From assembly GCF_001507645.1 (NCBI RefSeq), contig NZ_CP013909.1, positions 248,001 to 312,000 of the forward strand: a stretch of 64,000 bases of DNA, in the 5' to 3' direction. The notes below the pieces were generated by a model. That model saw only the letters and a program-made list of their open reading frames with translations. It had not been told where the DNA came from and ran no database searches. Made by a program: the position numbers and the translations under genes. Source of the stretch: Hymenobacter sedentarius (GTDB taxonomy: Bacteria > Bacteroidota > Bacteroidia > Cytophagales > Hymenobacteraceae). Below, piece by piece: positions 36,192 through 44,755 of this stretch (positions within the stretch are counted from its first letter, which is position 1; each line of letters begins with the position of its first letter).

Positions 36192-38312
36192 ATGAAAACA
36201 GCTATAATCGACAATACATATAGCATTTATTCACTATTGAGAAAAGCGAATAAATTTGCTACGCTTCAGCTCTTGGCGGGGCTGGTCCTGATGCTGCTTT
36301 CCGGGCTTGCCAACCCCGCCCGGGCCACCGGCTTTGTTAAGGATTTCGTTATCCTAAACGGGACGCGGTACTACACCAACAGCAACGGCGGCGGCCCTGA
36401 GCCCCCGCTTTTGGGCATCAGCAGCCTGGGCAGCTACGACCGGGGCACCGGCATTCTGACCCTGGGGGCCGAGGCCAACACCAACGAGACCGGCAACGAC
36501 GACGTGCAGGCCGTGCAGCTGTTTTACCGGGTGTATCTGCAGGGCTCGACGCAGGGTGCGTTTACCTCGCTGCCGTTGACTTTTGTGGAAGCGAGCGGCC
36601 CGGGCTCCCGGGACAAAAAATGGCAAAACATCACCAGCAACCCCAACCTACTGGCCGCTACCAGCGGCCCTGGGGTGTACGTGCTGGAGCTGTATTTCCA
36701 GGGTGCTTACGATTTTAAGAGCGGTGGCGGTGGCACGGCGTTCATATTCGACAACCGTGGCGGGCTAAACTACACCACCACCTTCACCGTAACCGGCAGC
36801 GTGCCCGTGCTGTGGACGGGGGCCGTGAGCGACGACTGGTTTAACCCCCTGAACTGGAGCCCCAACACCATTCCCACCAGCACCACCGATGCCACCATTG
36901 CCTTCTTTGCCAGTGGTGCGTTCCCCTACCCCACCGTCCGAGCGCAATTCAATGCCCAAGGCAACCCGGTGGCCGCGCAGGTGCGCACGCTGCGCATTCT
37001 GGGCAACAACGGCAGCCTGGGGGCGCGCAACTTCCTGACCGGTGGCGAATTGCGGGTCTACGGCGACTTCCAGGACCCCTTTGGCGGGTTTGGGCAGTCG
37101 GGCGGGGTGTTTACCCTGGCGGGCGGCACGCAAACCTTCGACGGCGCCGCTTTTACTGAAATGCACATCGAGGGCGGCGGCACCAAGCTGCTCACCAACC
37201 GGATGGACGTCCTGGCCCGGTTGGCCTTTATCGGCCAGGGCGGGGTCATTTCCACGCGCACCGACAACTCGGTGGTGTACAACGTTGACCTGGGCGTGAA
37301 CGCCACCATCACGGGCGAGACCGAAACCAGCTTTGTGCTGGGCATCCTGCGCGCCCAGCGCTTTGTGGAGGCCGGGCAAACCAACTCGTTCGGCAACATT
37401 GGGGTAGACCTCACCACCACCACCGCCTCCCGGATTACCCTGGCCACCCGCCTCACCGGGTACGTGTACAACGGGGTGCCGCCGAGCAAAAGCGTGAAGC
37501 GCAGCTTCAGCTTCACGCCCGAAAACCCCAACGTGACCAGCTACTCCATTGGCTTCCATTACCTGGATTCGGAGATAAACGGGATTTTTGAAAGCGACCT
37601 GGTGCTGTTCCGCTCGCTGTCGGGCGGCATCCCGTTCACGCCCTTGTTCCGCACCAGCATCGACTCCCTTGCCAACGTGCTCATCCGCACCAACATTGAC
37701 GGCACCCTGGCCGCCACCTTCACCCTCGGCGACCGGCGCACGCCGCTGCCCGTGACCCTGACCAGCTTTGCGGCGGTGGCCAGCGGGGCCGATGCCGTGC
37801 TCACCTGGAGCACCGCCCAGGAGATAAACAGCAAGGGCTTTGAGGTGCAGGCCTCGGCCGATGGGGTCAGCTTCCAGAAACTGGGCTTTGTGGCTTCCGA
37901 AACCCCGAACAGCAGCGCGGCCCGCACCTACCAGTACCGCGACGTGGCGGCCAGCGCCCACGGCGGCACCCGCTACTACCGCCTGCGCCAGCTCGACCTT
38001 GACGGCAAGCAAAGCTTCTACGGCCCGCGCGTGGTCACCTTCGGCGAGGCGGCACTGGCCCTGGTGCAGGGCTACCCCAATCCGTTTACGTCGGAAATCA
38101 ACCTGACCCTGCAATCCCTGGCCGCCGGCCCGGCCACCGTGCGCCTGCTCGACGGCCTGGGCCGCGTGGTGCGGACCTGGCAGCCCACGCTGGCCGTGGG
38201 CACCGGCAGCCTGCAGCTGCCCAGCCTGGCCGCCCTGTCCCACGGGATGTACGTGGTGCAGGTGCGCTACCCGGATGGGCAAACCCAGCGCGTGAAACTG
38301 GTGAAGGACTAA
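36192..38312 (+). CDS. Large T9SS type A sorting domain protein
   Basis: 706 residues. The N-terminus is unusually long before the hydrophobic signal segment (LLAGLVLMLLSGLANPARAT). The body contains a domain with WTGAVSDDWFNPLNWSPNTI, common in Bacteroidota secreted adhesin-like proteins, and beta-rich segments such as YGDFQDPFGGFGQSGGVFTL. It then has PLPVTLTSFAAVASGADAVL and YYRLRQLDLDGKQSF and a sorting domain with VQGYPNPFTSEINLTLQSLA, LLDGLGRVVRTW and HGMYVVQVRYPDGQTQRVKL. It shares its C-terminal architecture with the preceding cargo gene. Probably a surface structural or adhesive protein. Confidence 0.9.
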   Translation: MKTAIIDNTYSIYSLLRKANKFATLQLLAGLVLMLLSGLANPARATGFVKDFVILNGTRYYTNSNGGGPEPPLLGISSLGSYDRGTGILTLGAEANTNETGNDDVQAVQLFYRVYLQGSTQGAFTSLPLTFVEASGPGSRDKKWQNITSNPNLLAATSGPGVYVLELYFQGAYDFKSGGGGTAFIFDNRGGLNYTTTFTVTGSVPVLWTGAVSDDWFNPLNWSPNTIPTSTTDATIAFFASGAFPYPTVRAQFNAQGNPVAAQVRTLRILGNNGSLGARNFLTGGELRVYGDFQDPFGGFGQSGGVFTLAGGTQTFDGAAFTEMHIEGGGTKLLTNRMDVLARLAFIGQGGVISTRTDNSVVYNVDLGVNATITGETETSFVLGILRAQRFVEAGQTNSFGNIGVDLTTTTASRITLATRLTGYVYNGVPPSKSVKRSFSFTPENPNVTSYSIGFHYLDSEINGIFESDLVLFRSLSGGIPFTPLFRTSIDSLANVLIRTNIDGTLAATFTLGDRRTPLPVTLTSFAAVASGADAVLTWSTAQEINSKGFEVQASADGVSFQKLGFVASETPNSSAARTYQYRDVAASAHGGTRYYRLRQLDLDGKQSFYGPRVVTFGEAALALVQGYPNPFTSEINLTLQSLAAGPATVRLLDGLGRVVRTWQPTLAVGTGSLQLPSLAALSHGMYVVQVRYPDGQTQRVKLVKD

Positions 38313-38361
38313 CCGCTTTGTGTATTCCTTATACACATCACAAAGTGGTTTGCGAAAAACA

Positions 38362-38453
38362 CTGTAGAGTGCGGAGCTTGCCCCCGCCCACCGTTGAACA
38401 GAATCCTTGGGTATGCGCGAACGGCGGGCGGGGCCAAGCCCCGCACCCTACAG
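38362..38453. repeat. Inverted repeat, family E
   Basis: CTGTAGAGTGCGGAGCTTGC... (38362-38395) and its near reverse complement ending CCCGCACCCTACAG (38420-38453), with a 24-nt spacer. It is unlike families A-D. A weaker inverted repeat (AACCGCTTTGTG / CACAAAGTGGTT, 38311-38350) precedes it. Confidence 0.8.
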
Positions 38454-38465
38454 CGTGACGAGTAT

Positions 38466-38497
38466 AAAAAGCCCTGCGAATGGCGCAGGGCTTTTTT
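38466..38497 (+). terminator. Rho-independent terminator
   Basis: AAAAAGCCCTGCG / CGCAGGGCTTTTT stem with a 5-nt loop and a T run. It is the probable end of the T9SS cargo transcript. Confidence 0.85.
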
Positions 38498-38551
38498 TCG
38501 GCTACCAGCCCAGCTCTACCCATTGTCTGGCGAACTCGGAAGAGCAAACAA

Positions 38552-38587
38552 AAACGGCCGGCCTTCCGCTTAGAAGACCGGCCGTTT
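38552..38587 (-). terminator. Terminator of the alcohol dehydrogenase gene
   Basis: AAACGGCCGG / CCGGCCGTTT arms, 16-nt loop, just past the minus-strand stop. Read on the minus strand it is followed by T residues. Confidence 0.75.
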
Positions 38588-38614
38588 GGGCTGGCGCCAG
38601 TTGGGCTACGGAGC

Positions 38615-39661
38615 TTAGTTGAGCGTGGCCAAATCGATGACGAAGCGGTACTTCACGTCGCCCTTCAGCATGCGCTCGTAGGCTTCGTTGATGTCGGCAA
38701 TGTCAATCAGCTCAATATCCGACATGATGTTATGCTCGGCGCAGAAGTCCAGCATCTCCTGGGTTTCGGCAATGCCGCCGATGAGCGAGCCGGCGATGCG
38801 GCGGCGCTTGCCGATGAGGTTGAAGGCGTGCACCTGGGGCGCTTCGGGCGGCACGCCGAGCAGAATCATGGTGCCGTCGCGGCGCAGCAAGTTCAGGTAG
38901 GCCGCCAGGTCGAGCGGGGCCGACACGGTGTTGATGATGAAGTCGAAGTAGTTGGTGACCGACTTGAGCTGGTCTTTGTCCTTGGTCACCACAAAGTTGT
39001 GGGCGCCCAGCTCCTTGGCATCGGCTTCCTTGTTGGGCGAGGTGCTGAGCACCGTGACTTCGGCACCCATGGCGGCGGCCAGCTTCACGGCCATGTGGCC
39101 CAGGCCGCCAAGGCCCATCACGCCCACGCGGTGGCCGGGGCCCACCTTCCACTGCCGCAGGGGCGAGTAGGTGGTGATGCCGGCGCACAGCAGCGGGGCC
39201 ACGCGGGCCAGGTCGAGCTTGTCGGATACTTTGAGGGTGTACTTCTCGTCGACCACAATCTGGCTGGAGTAGCCGCCATACGTGGGCTGGCCTGTGCCGC
39301 GCTCGCGGCCGCCGTAGGTGCCCACCATGCCCACTTCGCAGTACTGCTCCAGGTCTTCCAGGCAGCTCGGGCAGGTGCGGCAGGAGTCGACCATGCAGCC
39401 CACGCCGGCCAGGTCGCCCACTTTGAAGTTTTTCACGTGGTCGCCCACTTTCGTGATTCGGCCCACGATTTCGTGGCCGGGCACCATGGGGAAAATGGAG
39501 CCGCCCCACTCGTCGCGCACCTGGTGCAGGTCGGAGTGGCACACGCCACAAAACTGAATGTCAATCAATACGTCGTGCGGCCCAACCTCGCGGCGCTCAA
39601 AATCAAACGGGGTAAGCGGGGCACTGACAGCCGGGGCTGCGTAAGCTTTCGTAGGAATCAT
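38615..39661 (-). CDS. Zinc-dependent NAD(P) alcohol dehydrogenase (YahK/CAD type)
   Basis: 348 residues of the medium-chain dehydrogenase family. Catalytic zinc ligands are in CGVCHSDLH (Cys41) and PGHEIVG (His63, Glu64). The structural zinc site has four Cys in DSCRTCPSCLEDLEQYC (94, 97, 100, 108). The Rossmann motif is GVMGLGGLGHMAVKLA. The overall pattern (YGGYSSQIVVDE, LLCAGITTYSPL) is that of cinnamyl-alcohol-type aldehyde reductases such as YahK, which reduce aldehydes with NADPH. It is a monocistronic gene. Confidence 0.94.
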   Translation of the reverse strand: MIPTKAYAAPAVSAPLTPFDFERREVGPHDVLIDIQFCGVCHSDLHQVRDEWGGSIFPMVPGHEIVGRITKVGDHVKNFKVGDLAGVGCMVDSCRTCPSCLEDLEQYCEVGMVGTYGGRERGTGQPTYGGYSSQIVVDEKYTLKVSDKLDLARVAPLLCAGITTYSPLRQWKVGPGHRVGVMGLGGLGHMAVKLAAAMGAEVTVLSTSPNKEADAKELGAHNFVVTKDKDQLKSVTNYFDFIINTVSAPLDLAAYLNLLRRDGTMILLGVPPEAPQVHAFNLIGKRRRIAGSLIGGIAETQEMLDFCAEHNIMSDIELIDIADINEAYERMLKGDVKYRFVIDLATLN

Positions 39662-39728
39662 AAATCTGGGATAAGGGTAAAAATGGGCCGAAGGCCGCAG
39701 GGGGCTAAACCGAAGCAGCCAACCAATG

Positions 39729-39765
39729 TTTGGGGCGGTGGGCAGAAAAGTCCGGGGTAGCTTTG
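39729..39765 (+). promoter_or_regulatory. Promoter of the DUF3817 gene
   Basis: TTTG (39729-39732), 25-nt spacer, TAGCTTTG (39758-39765); the ATG is at 39796. Confidence 0.55.
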
Positions 39766-39795
39766 CAGCATTATTATACCTGTAGGTCTTCCGCT

Positions 39796-40101
39796 ATGCC
39801 CGCTATTTCAAGTCAGTTGTTGCTTACGTCTTTGGGCCGCCTGCGGCTAATTGCTTTCTTAGAAGGGGCTTCATTGTTGGTGTTGCTGGGCATTGCTATG
39901 CCGCTGAAGTACCTGGCCGGCCAGCCCACCGCCGTGCGCTACGTGGGCATGGCGCACGGCCTATTGTTTATACTGTACGTGGTGCTGGTCATTCAGGTGG
40001 CGATGCAGCAGCGCTGGTCTCTGAGCAAAACGGCGCTGGCCCTGCTGGCTTCCGTGGTGCCCTTCGGCACGTTCTGGGCCGACCGGCGCCTGTTTCATTA
40101 A
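39796..40101 (+). CDS. DUF3817 domain membrane protein
   Basis: 101 residues, three membrane segments. GRLRLIAFLEGASLLVLLGI, MPLKYLAGQPTAVRYVGMAH and ASVVPFGTFWADRRL match the DUF3817 (YdzA-like) pattern. Function unknown. I chose the ATG at 39796 because the frame upstream has no promoter-consistent start. It ends 6 bp before the convergent DUF1990 gene. Confidence 0.88.
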   Translation: MPAISSQLLLTSLGRLRLIAFLEGASLLVLLGIAMPLKYLAGQPTAVRYVGMAHGLLFILYVVLVIQVAMQQRWSLSKTALALLASVVPFGTFWADRRLFH

Positions 40102-40107
40102 GGCCCG

Positions 40108-40836
40108 TCAGGCAGTGACTACAGGCACCGGCGGCGGAGCGGGCGTGCCCTGGGCCAGAGCCGTGGCCACCATTTCCTGCATCCGGCGCAATGATTCGCG
40201 GGCAAATTTGCGCTGCAGGCTGCGCCCAAACAGCTTGAACCCCACCCAATAGAAGGGGTTGCGAATCTGGCCGAGCTGCGACACGGCGTGAATGCGAAAC
40301 TGCACCGCGCCGGTGCCCAGGTTTTTGTGGATGGTGAAGTCAATCTGCCCGCGCTCAAAGTGGCCTTCGAGCGTGCGGTAGCCGTAGCCCCACACCCGCT
40401 CCGGTCCGTCGGGCGTGGCGCGGGCGGCCTCGTCGGTCACGCCGCTCACCCGCACGCCGAAGTAAAACTTGAAGAACAGAAACTGCGCCCGCAGCACCAT
40501 AATGCGCTTTTCGAGGGGGCCATCGGGCGAGAAGATGCCGGTGATGAGGTCGGGTGGCGGGAAGGCGTAACGGCGCAGCACGTCCTGGGCGGCCGCAAAG
40601 GAGCCGGCCGCCGCAGGCGGGCCGGGGGCTTCAGCGGGCAGGGCGGTTTCGTAGTCGTCGATGCGCCAGCCGGTGGCGCTGGTGTACTCGTTTTGGCGGC
40701 TGAAGTCGTAGTTGACTTCGGCATTGGCGTAGGACTCGAGGCGGGCGCGCTGCTGCTCCCAGAGCGGCGGTGTAGTACCGGGCTTGGCCGGTGCGGCGCT
40801 AGTGAGGGGCGGGTTAGGCGTGGCGCTCGTGGTCAT
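40108..40836 (-). CDS. DUF1990 family protein, copy 1
   Basis: 242 residues. The DUF1990 signature begins at WRIDDYETALPAEAPGPP and continues through SPDGPLEKRIMVLRAQF, FKFYFGVRVSGVTDE, RVWGYGYRTLEGHFERGQ and RIHAVSQLGQIRNPFYWVG. The fold is predicted to be START-like with a hydrophobic pocket; activity is unknown. The N-terminal 40 residues are a low-complexity extension. Its 5' end overlaps the 3' end of the next minus-strand gene by 23 bp, so the two are translationally coupled. Confidence 0.88.
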   Translation of the reverse strand: MTTSATPNPPLTSAAPAKPGTTPPLWEQQRARLESYANAEVNYDFSRQNEYTSATGWRIDDYETALPAEAPGPPAAAGSFAAAQDVLRRYAFPPPDLITGIFSPDGPLEKRIMVLRAQFLFFKFYFGVRVSGVTDEAARATPDGPERVWGYGYRTLEGHFERGQIDFTIHKNLGTGAVQFRIHAVSQLGQIRNPFYWVGFKLFGRSLQRKFARESLRRMQEMVATALAQGTPAPPPVPVVTA

Positions 40837-41386
40837 GGGAGCCGGTTTCGGTGTGCGTAAGGGTTTCCACGGTGACGTCGCCGAGGGCCTGGCCGCCGCT
40901 GGCCGCCGCCACCCGCCGGCAAAATTCTACCCAGGTGGCTTCCTGCACGCGCTTGCCCACGCCAATGGTATTGTAGGCAAAGGCCACCAGCCCATCGCGT
41001 GAACGCGCCCGGGAGCGGATTTCAAACCGCAGCACGTCCGGAGACTCGTCCAGAAAATGTGCTTCGAATTGAATGCGGCCGGCTTCCGGATGGCCTTCCA
41101 GCGTAATGAACTCGAAGTGGGTGTCGCCCACTTCGGTTACCCGCACGCAGCCGTTCCAGGGGCCCAGAATGGTGATTTCGAACTCCTCGCCTACCCGCAG
41201 GCAGTCGTCCGGACCGTCTTTCTTCTTGAAATCGGCCAGCATCTCGGGGGCAAAGTCAGCCACGTTGGCCTGCACATCGCGCATCAGCTGCGTGGGCGTG
41301 TGGCGCGGCCGGGCCACGTCGATAAAGTAGCGGCGCTCGAGCCACGGGCCCGAACCGGTGGCTGCGGGCTGTTCAGATTGTTCCAC
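40814..41386 (-). CDS. DUF1990-like protein, copy 2
   Basis: About 190 residues if translation begins at the GTG at 41386; an ATG at 41464 would add 26 poorly coding residues. The sequence contains ERRYFIDVARPRHTPTQLMR, GEEFEITILGPWNGCVRVTE, FITLEGHPEAGRIQFEAHFL and a late GVGKRVQEATWVEFCRRV, which resembles the DUF1990 end with the same RIQFEAHF/RIHAVS layout. It overlaps its neighbour. The upstream gap holds a short inverted repeat (GAGTTGTGA motif). Start and family are less certain than for copy 1. Confidence 0.65.
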   Translation of the reverse strand: MEQSEQPAATGSGPWLERRYFIDVARPRHTPTQLMRDVQANVADFAPEMLADFKKKDGPDDCLRVGEEFEITILGPWNGCVRVTEVGDTHFEFITLEGHPEAGRIQFEAHFLDESPDVLRFEIRSRARSRDGLVAFAYNTIGVGKRVQEATWVEFCRRVAAASGGQALGDVTVETLTHTETGSHDHERHA

Positions 41387-41530
41387 GGAGGAATGATGAG
41401 TTGTGAGAGATGAATTAGGAGTTGGGCACCAACTGCACAGCTTGCGTATACGCCGTTTGGGCATTTCGGGACATGGCCGACGACACATCCCAAAATCACA
41501 CCTTCTAATTCACAACTCATCCCTTCTCCT

Positions 41531-42229
41531 ATGGCTTACTACCGCCCGCCCGGCCCCCCACCCGACCCCGTTCTGGTGCAGACGCTCACCCAGCAGCAGC
41601 AGGAAATGCGCCTGCGCGTCCGCGCCGAGCCGTTGGCCCAAGAGCCGCGCCTCATCGCCGGCTGCGATTCTTCTTTTCCCACGCCCGACACCATTCTATC
41701 GGTATTCGTGGTGCTGAAATTCCCCTCGCTGGAGCTGGTGGAAAAAGTGTACAACTATGGAGTGGTGGACATGCCCTACGTGCCCGGCTTCCTTTCCTTC
41801 CGCGAAGCGCCCAACGTTATCGAGGCATTCGCCAAGCTCCAGAACAAGCCCGATGTCATCATGGTCGACGGTCACGGCATTGCACACCCGCGCCGCATGG
41901 GCATTGCCGCGCACCTCGGCGTGCTGCTCGACATGCCCACCTTCGGCGTAGCCAAGCAAAAGCTGACCGGCACTTTCGTAGAGCCCGGCCCGGAGCGCGG
42001 TCAGATTTCGCCGCTCACCGACGCCAAAACCGGTGAGCTCATTGGCCAGGTCATCCGCAGCAAAGACAAGGTGTTGCCCCTTTTTGTGAGCCCCGGCCAC
42101 CGCTGCGACCAAGCTACCGCCACCCGGCTTACGCTGGCGTGCCTGCGCGGCTACAAGCTGCCGGAGCCCACGCGCCTGGCCGACCATTGGGCGGAGCAGT
42201 TTAAGAAAGAGGTACGGCAGGCTCAGTAG
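41531..42229 (+). CDS. nfi: Endonuclease V
   Basis: 232 residues. It has the endonuclease V hallmarks: IAGCDSSFP with catalytic Asp46, PYVPGFLSFREAP with Glu92, IMVDGHGIAHPRRMGIAAHL with Asp113, and LFVSPGHRCDQATA with His190. FGVAKQKLTG is the usual strand after the active site. It nicks DNA near deoxyinosine (and inosine-containing RNA) in repair. The stop is followed after 5 bp by a perfect 39-bp inverted repeat element. Confidence 0.95.
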   Translation: MAYYRPPGPPPDPVLVQTLTQQQQEMRLRVRAEPLAQEPRLIAGCDSSFPTPDTILSVFVVLKFPSLELVEKVYNYGVVDMPYVPGFLSFREAPNVIEAFAKLQNKPDVIMVDGHGIAHPRRMGIAAHLGVLLDMPTFGVAKQKLTGTFVEPGPERGQISPLTDAKTGELIGQVIRSKDKVLPLFVSPGHRCDQATATRLTLACLRGYKLPEPTRLADHWAEQFKKEVRQAQ

Positions 42230-42234
42230 TGGGG

Positions 42235-42394
42235 AACCTCACCCCCGGCCCCTCTCCCGCGGAGAGGGGAGCCACGGCACAAGAACTAATCTCATTATAA
42301 AGAAAAGTCCCAGCTAAATCTTGAGTTGAGGCTTTTTGTTTGCTGAATAACGTCAGGCTCCCCTCTCCGCGGGAGAGGGGCCGGGGGTGAGGTT
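42235..42394. repeat. 160-bp element with perfect 39-bp terminal inverted repeats, family B
   Basis: Left arm 42235-42273 begins AACCTCACCCCCGGCCCC; right arm 42356-42394 is its exact reverse complement. Each arm also contains CTCTCCCGCGGAGAG, itself palindromic. The 82-nt core is AT-rich without a frame. It fills the space between the convergent stops of endonuclease V and the GluQRS-like gene exactly. Confidence 0.93.
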
Positions 42395-43285
42395 CTATCG
42401 GCAGAGATGCCCCTGCAGTGTCTGCAGACTCTCAGCCGCTTCAGCCGGAAGATTCAACAGCCTGGCTACTGCTTGAAATACCACCTGCTTTCCCTGCACC
42501 TGGCTCAATACGCCCGCATCCAGCGGCAGCTGCTGCGACTTGGAGAGCTTCTGCCCCGTCGCATCGGTAAGAAGGGCGTGGTGATAGAAGTGCACGCGCG
42601 TGGCATTAAATGGAGCTGTTTCGGATAGCTGCCCGGCCAGCCAGAGCTGGGCGGCTGTGCTGGGCTGCAGGTCTAGGCCGCGCACGATGAGCGTGGTGCC
42701 CAGGCACAAATCATCGACTACCGATGCGACCTGGTAGGCCGCCACGCCGTCCTTTTTGCGGATGACGAAGTCAGGCATGAGCGACCCGAGCGAGAGGCTC
42801 GTTTCGCCCTGCCAGCCATCGGTGAAAGCCACGGTTGTGCCGGGCGGTACGTGCGCTCGCCAAGCGGCACCGGGCGTTTCGAGGGGAACCGGAGCGTCAG
42901 TGCTGTTGGTGCGGGAGCGGGTGCTTGCCATCACCAGGTTGGGCTGTTTGGTTGTGCTCAGCAGGGCTAGGCGGCGGAGCACGGCGTTGTATTCGGGCAG
43001 ATGCAGCAGCTGCGAGTAGTGGCGCAGGAAATCGTCGGGGCCGCGGGGGCCTTGGTCGTAGTCGAGGCCGAGCCAGTCGATGACGCGGAAGATATTATCC
43101 AGGTAAGCCGGACGCAGGCGGGCGCGGTCCAGGTCGTCGATGCGCAGGTGCAGCCGCCCCCCGGCCTGCCGGGTGAGCAGCCAGGTCAGCACAAAGTTCA
43201 CGGCGTTGCCGAGGTGGAGGTAGCCGCTGGGCGTGGGTGCCAGGCGCGAAACGACGGGAGGCAAAGCAGCAGGGGGCAATGGCAT
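42395..43285 (-). CDS. Glutamyl-Q tRNA synthetase-like protein (GluQRS family)
   Basis: 296 residues, the length of a truncated glutamyl-tRNA synthetase catalytic core without the anticodon-binding domain. The class I signature PTPSGYLHLGNA (17-28) and KLSKSQ (246-251) are present, as is LHLRIDDLDRAR. GluQRS enzymes glutamylate queuosine in tRNA-Asp. The zinc-binding CxC is replaced by Ser121 and Arg123 in MASTRSRT, single-base changes from Cys codons, and the partner Cys is also missing. It may be structurally altered or inactive. The stop codon abuts the repeat element. Confidence 0.85.
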   Translation of the reverse strand: MPLPPAALPPVVSRLAPTPSGYLHLGNAVNFVLTWLLTRQAGGRLHLRIDDLDRARLRPAYLDNIFRVIDWLGLDYDQGPRGPDDFLRHYSQLLHLPEYNAVLRRLALLSTTKQPNLVMASTRSRTNSTDAPVPLETPGAAWRAHVPPGTTVAFTDGWQGETSLSLGSLMPDFVIRKKDGVAAYQVASVVDDLCLGTTLIVRGLDLQPSTAAQLWLAGQLSETAPFNATRVHFYHHALLTDATGQKLSKSQQLPLDAGVLSQVQGKQVVFQAVARLLNLPAEAAESLQTLQGHLCR

Positions 43286-43450
43286 GGGGTGGCTTGGAGG
43301 CGCAAGTATAAGCCGCGGGCACGCAGGGAATTGTTGAGCTAATAAAGTCAGGTATATAACTATTAAAATCCCTTACCTTAGGCAGCAATTGCAACGGCTC
43401 AACTGCTTGACTTGCAGTTAAACAGAACAGCTCTTTATCCGCCCCGTGCT

Positions 43451-43969
43451 ATGCGCCTCTTCTACTTGCCGTTGCTGGGCCTGTGTTTGCTGCTGAAAAG
43501 CTGCGTCAGCCCCACCCAAAACCCCGCGCCCGGCACGCCGCCCGTGTCGTACCGGCCCATTCTGATGTCGCGGCAGCAGCTGGAAACGTCGGTGGCCGGG
43601 CAGCCGCCGCGCGCCCTGCAGGTGCCGGGCAAAATCTTCATCAGCAACCGCTACCTGTTCGTCAACGAACTGTACCAGGGCATCCACATCTACGATAACG
43701 CCGACCCGGCCAAGCCCACCGAGGTGCAGTTCCTGCGCATTCCCGGCAATGTGGACCTGGCCGTGCGCGGCAGCCTGCTCTACGCCGACAACGGCCCCGA
43801 CCTGGTGGTCATCGACATCGGCGACCCCGCCCAGGCCCGCGTGGTGGGCCGCACCCGCAACGCCCTGCCCGAGCTGGCGGCCCCCATTCGCAACTTCTCC
43901 CTGCCCGCCGAATACCAACCCGCCAACCGCCCCGCCAACTCCGTGATTGTGGGCTGGGAAAAACGCTAA
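43451..43969 (+). CDS. LVIVD repeat lipoprotein, small
   Basis: 172 residues from the ATG at 43451, with a lipobox Cys (LLLKSCVS). The LVIVD-type beta-propeller-like repeats appear as YLFVNELYQGIHIYDNADPA and LLYADNGPDLVVIDIGDPAQ. It is short for the family, with about two repeats. The last residues (NSVIVGWEKR) run 3 bp ahead of a second LVIVD gene. Likely a cell-envelope lipoprotein in an operon of three. Confidence 0.8.
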   Translation: MRLFYLPLLGLCLLLKSCVSPTQNPAPGTPPVSYRPILMSRQQLETSVAGQPPRALQVPGKIFISNRYLFVNELYQGIHIYDNADPAKPTEVQFLRIPGNVDLAVRGSLLYADNGPDLVVIDIGDPAQARVVGRTRNALPELAAPIRNFSLPAEYQPANRPANSVIVGWEKR

Positions 43970-43972
43970 ACC

Positions 43973-44755
43973 ATGAAAACCCTCCTACTTATCCGTTTCG
44001 GCGTGTTTCTGGGCTTGGCCATTACCCTCAGCAGCGGCGGCTGCGGCGACTCGGCTTCACCCTCCGCGGCCAATGCCGCCCCGGGCGGCGAAGGGCAAGC
44101 CGGCTCCACGGCGCGCTTCGCCCTCATGGGCAACACGCTGTATGCGGTGGACAACGTCAGTCTGCGCACCTTCGACCTGAGCACCCCGCAAACACCCACG
44201 CCCGGGCCGGTAGTGAACGTGGGCATCGGCGTCGAAACCATCTTCCCACAAGCCCCCTACCTGTTTATCGGCAGCCAGCAGGGCATGTTTATCTACAACA
44301 CGGTTGGGGGCGCGCCTAAGCTGGTGGGCACCTACACCCACACCTTCAGCTGCGACCCGGTGGTAGTGGCCGACCGCTACGCCTACGTAACGCTGCGGAG
44401 CGACGGTCCCTGCGCCCGCGGCCTCAACCAGCTCGACGTGGTGGACCTAGTAAACCTGACCCGGCCCCAGCTGGCCAAATCCTATCCGCTGTCGCAGCCC
44501 TACGGCCTGGGTGTAGACAGCTCCCTGGTGTTTGTGTGCGATAAGGGCATCAAGGTATTCGACGCCCGCAACGCGCCCACGCTGGTTCAGGTCCAGTCGT
44601 TTTCCATCGCCGCTACCGACGTCATTGCCCATAAAGGGGTGCTGCTCGTCACGGGCACCGATGGCCTGTACCAGTACCGCTACACCGCCGCCACGGCCAC
44701 CAGCGCCGCCACGCTGCAGCAGTTGAGCCGAATTCCCGTGACCACGAAACCATGA
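43973..44755 (+). CDS. LVIVD repeat lipoprotein
   Basis: 260 residues, with a lipobox (SSGGCGDS) after a 20-residue hydrophobic segment. Successive LVIVD-like repeats include ALMGNTLYAVDNVSLRTFDL, PYLFIGSQQGMFIYNT, VVVADRYAYVTLRSDG with LDVVDLVNLT, and SSLVFVCDKGIKVFDARN. These form a partial propeller. Function unknown; such proteins are typically surface lipoproteins. It follows the smaller LVIVD gene by 3 bp and overlaps the next gene by 4 bp (ATGA). Confidence 0.85.
   Translation: MKTLLLIRFGVFLGLAITLSSGGCGDSASPSAANAAPGGEGQAGSTARFALMGNTLYAVDNVSLRTFDLSTPQTPTPGPVVNVGIGVETIFPQAPYLFIGSQQGMFIYNTVGGAPKLVGTYTHTFSCDPVVVADRYAYVTLRSDGPCARGLNQLDVVDLVNLTRPQLAKSYPLSQPYGLGVDSSLVFVCDKGIKVFDARNAPTLVQVQSFSIAATDVIAHKGVLLVTGTDGLYQYRYTAATATSAATLQQLSRIPVTTKP

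Noticed and set aside
36765..38336. Long minus-strand frame over the large T9SS protein gene
   Set aside because: The plus-strand product has a signal peptide and sorting domain; the antisense is composition-driven.
42235..42394. CRISPR-like array
   Set aside because: The repeated units are inverted, not direct and evenly spaced, and no cas genes are present.
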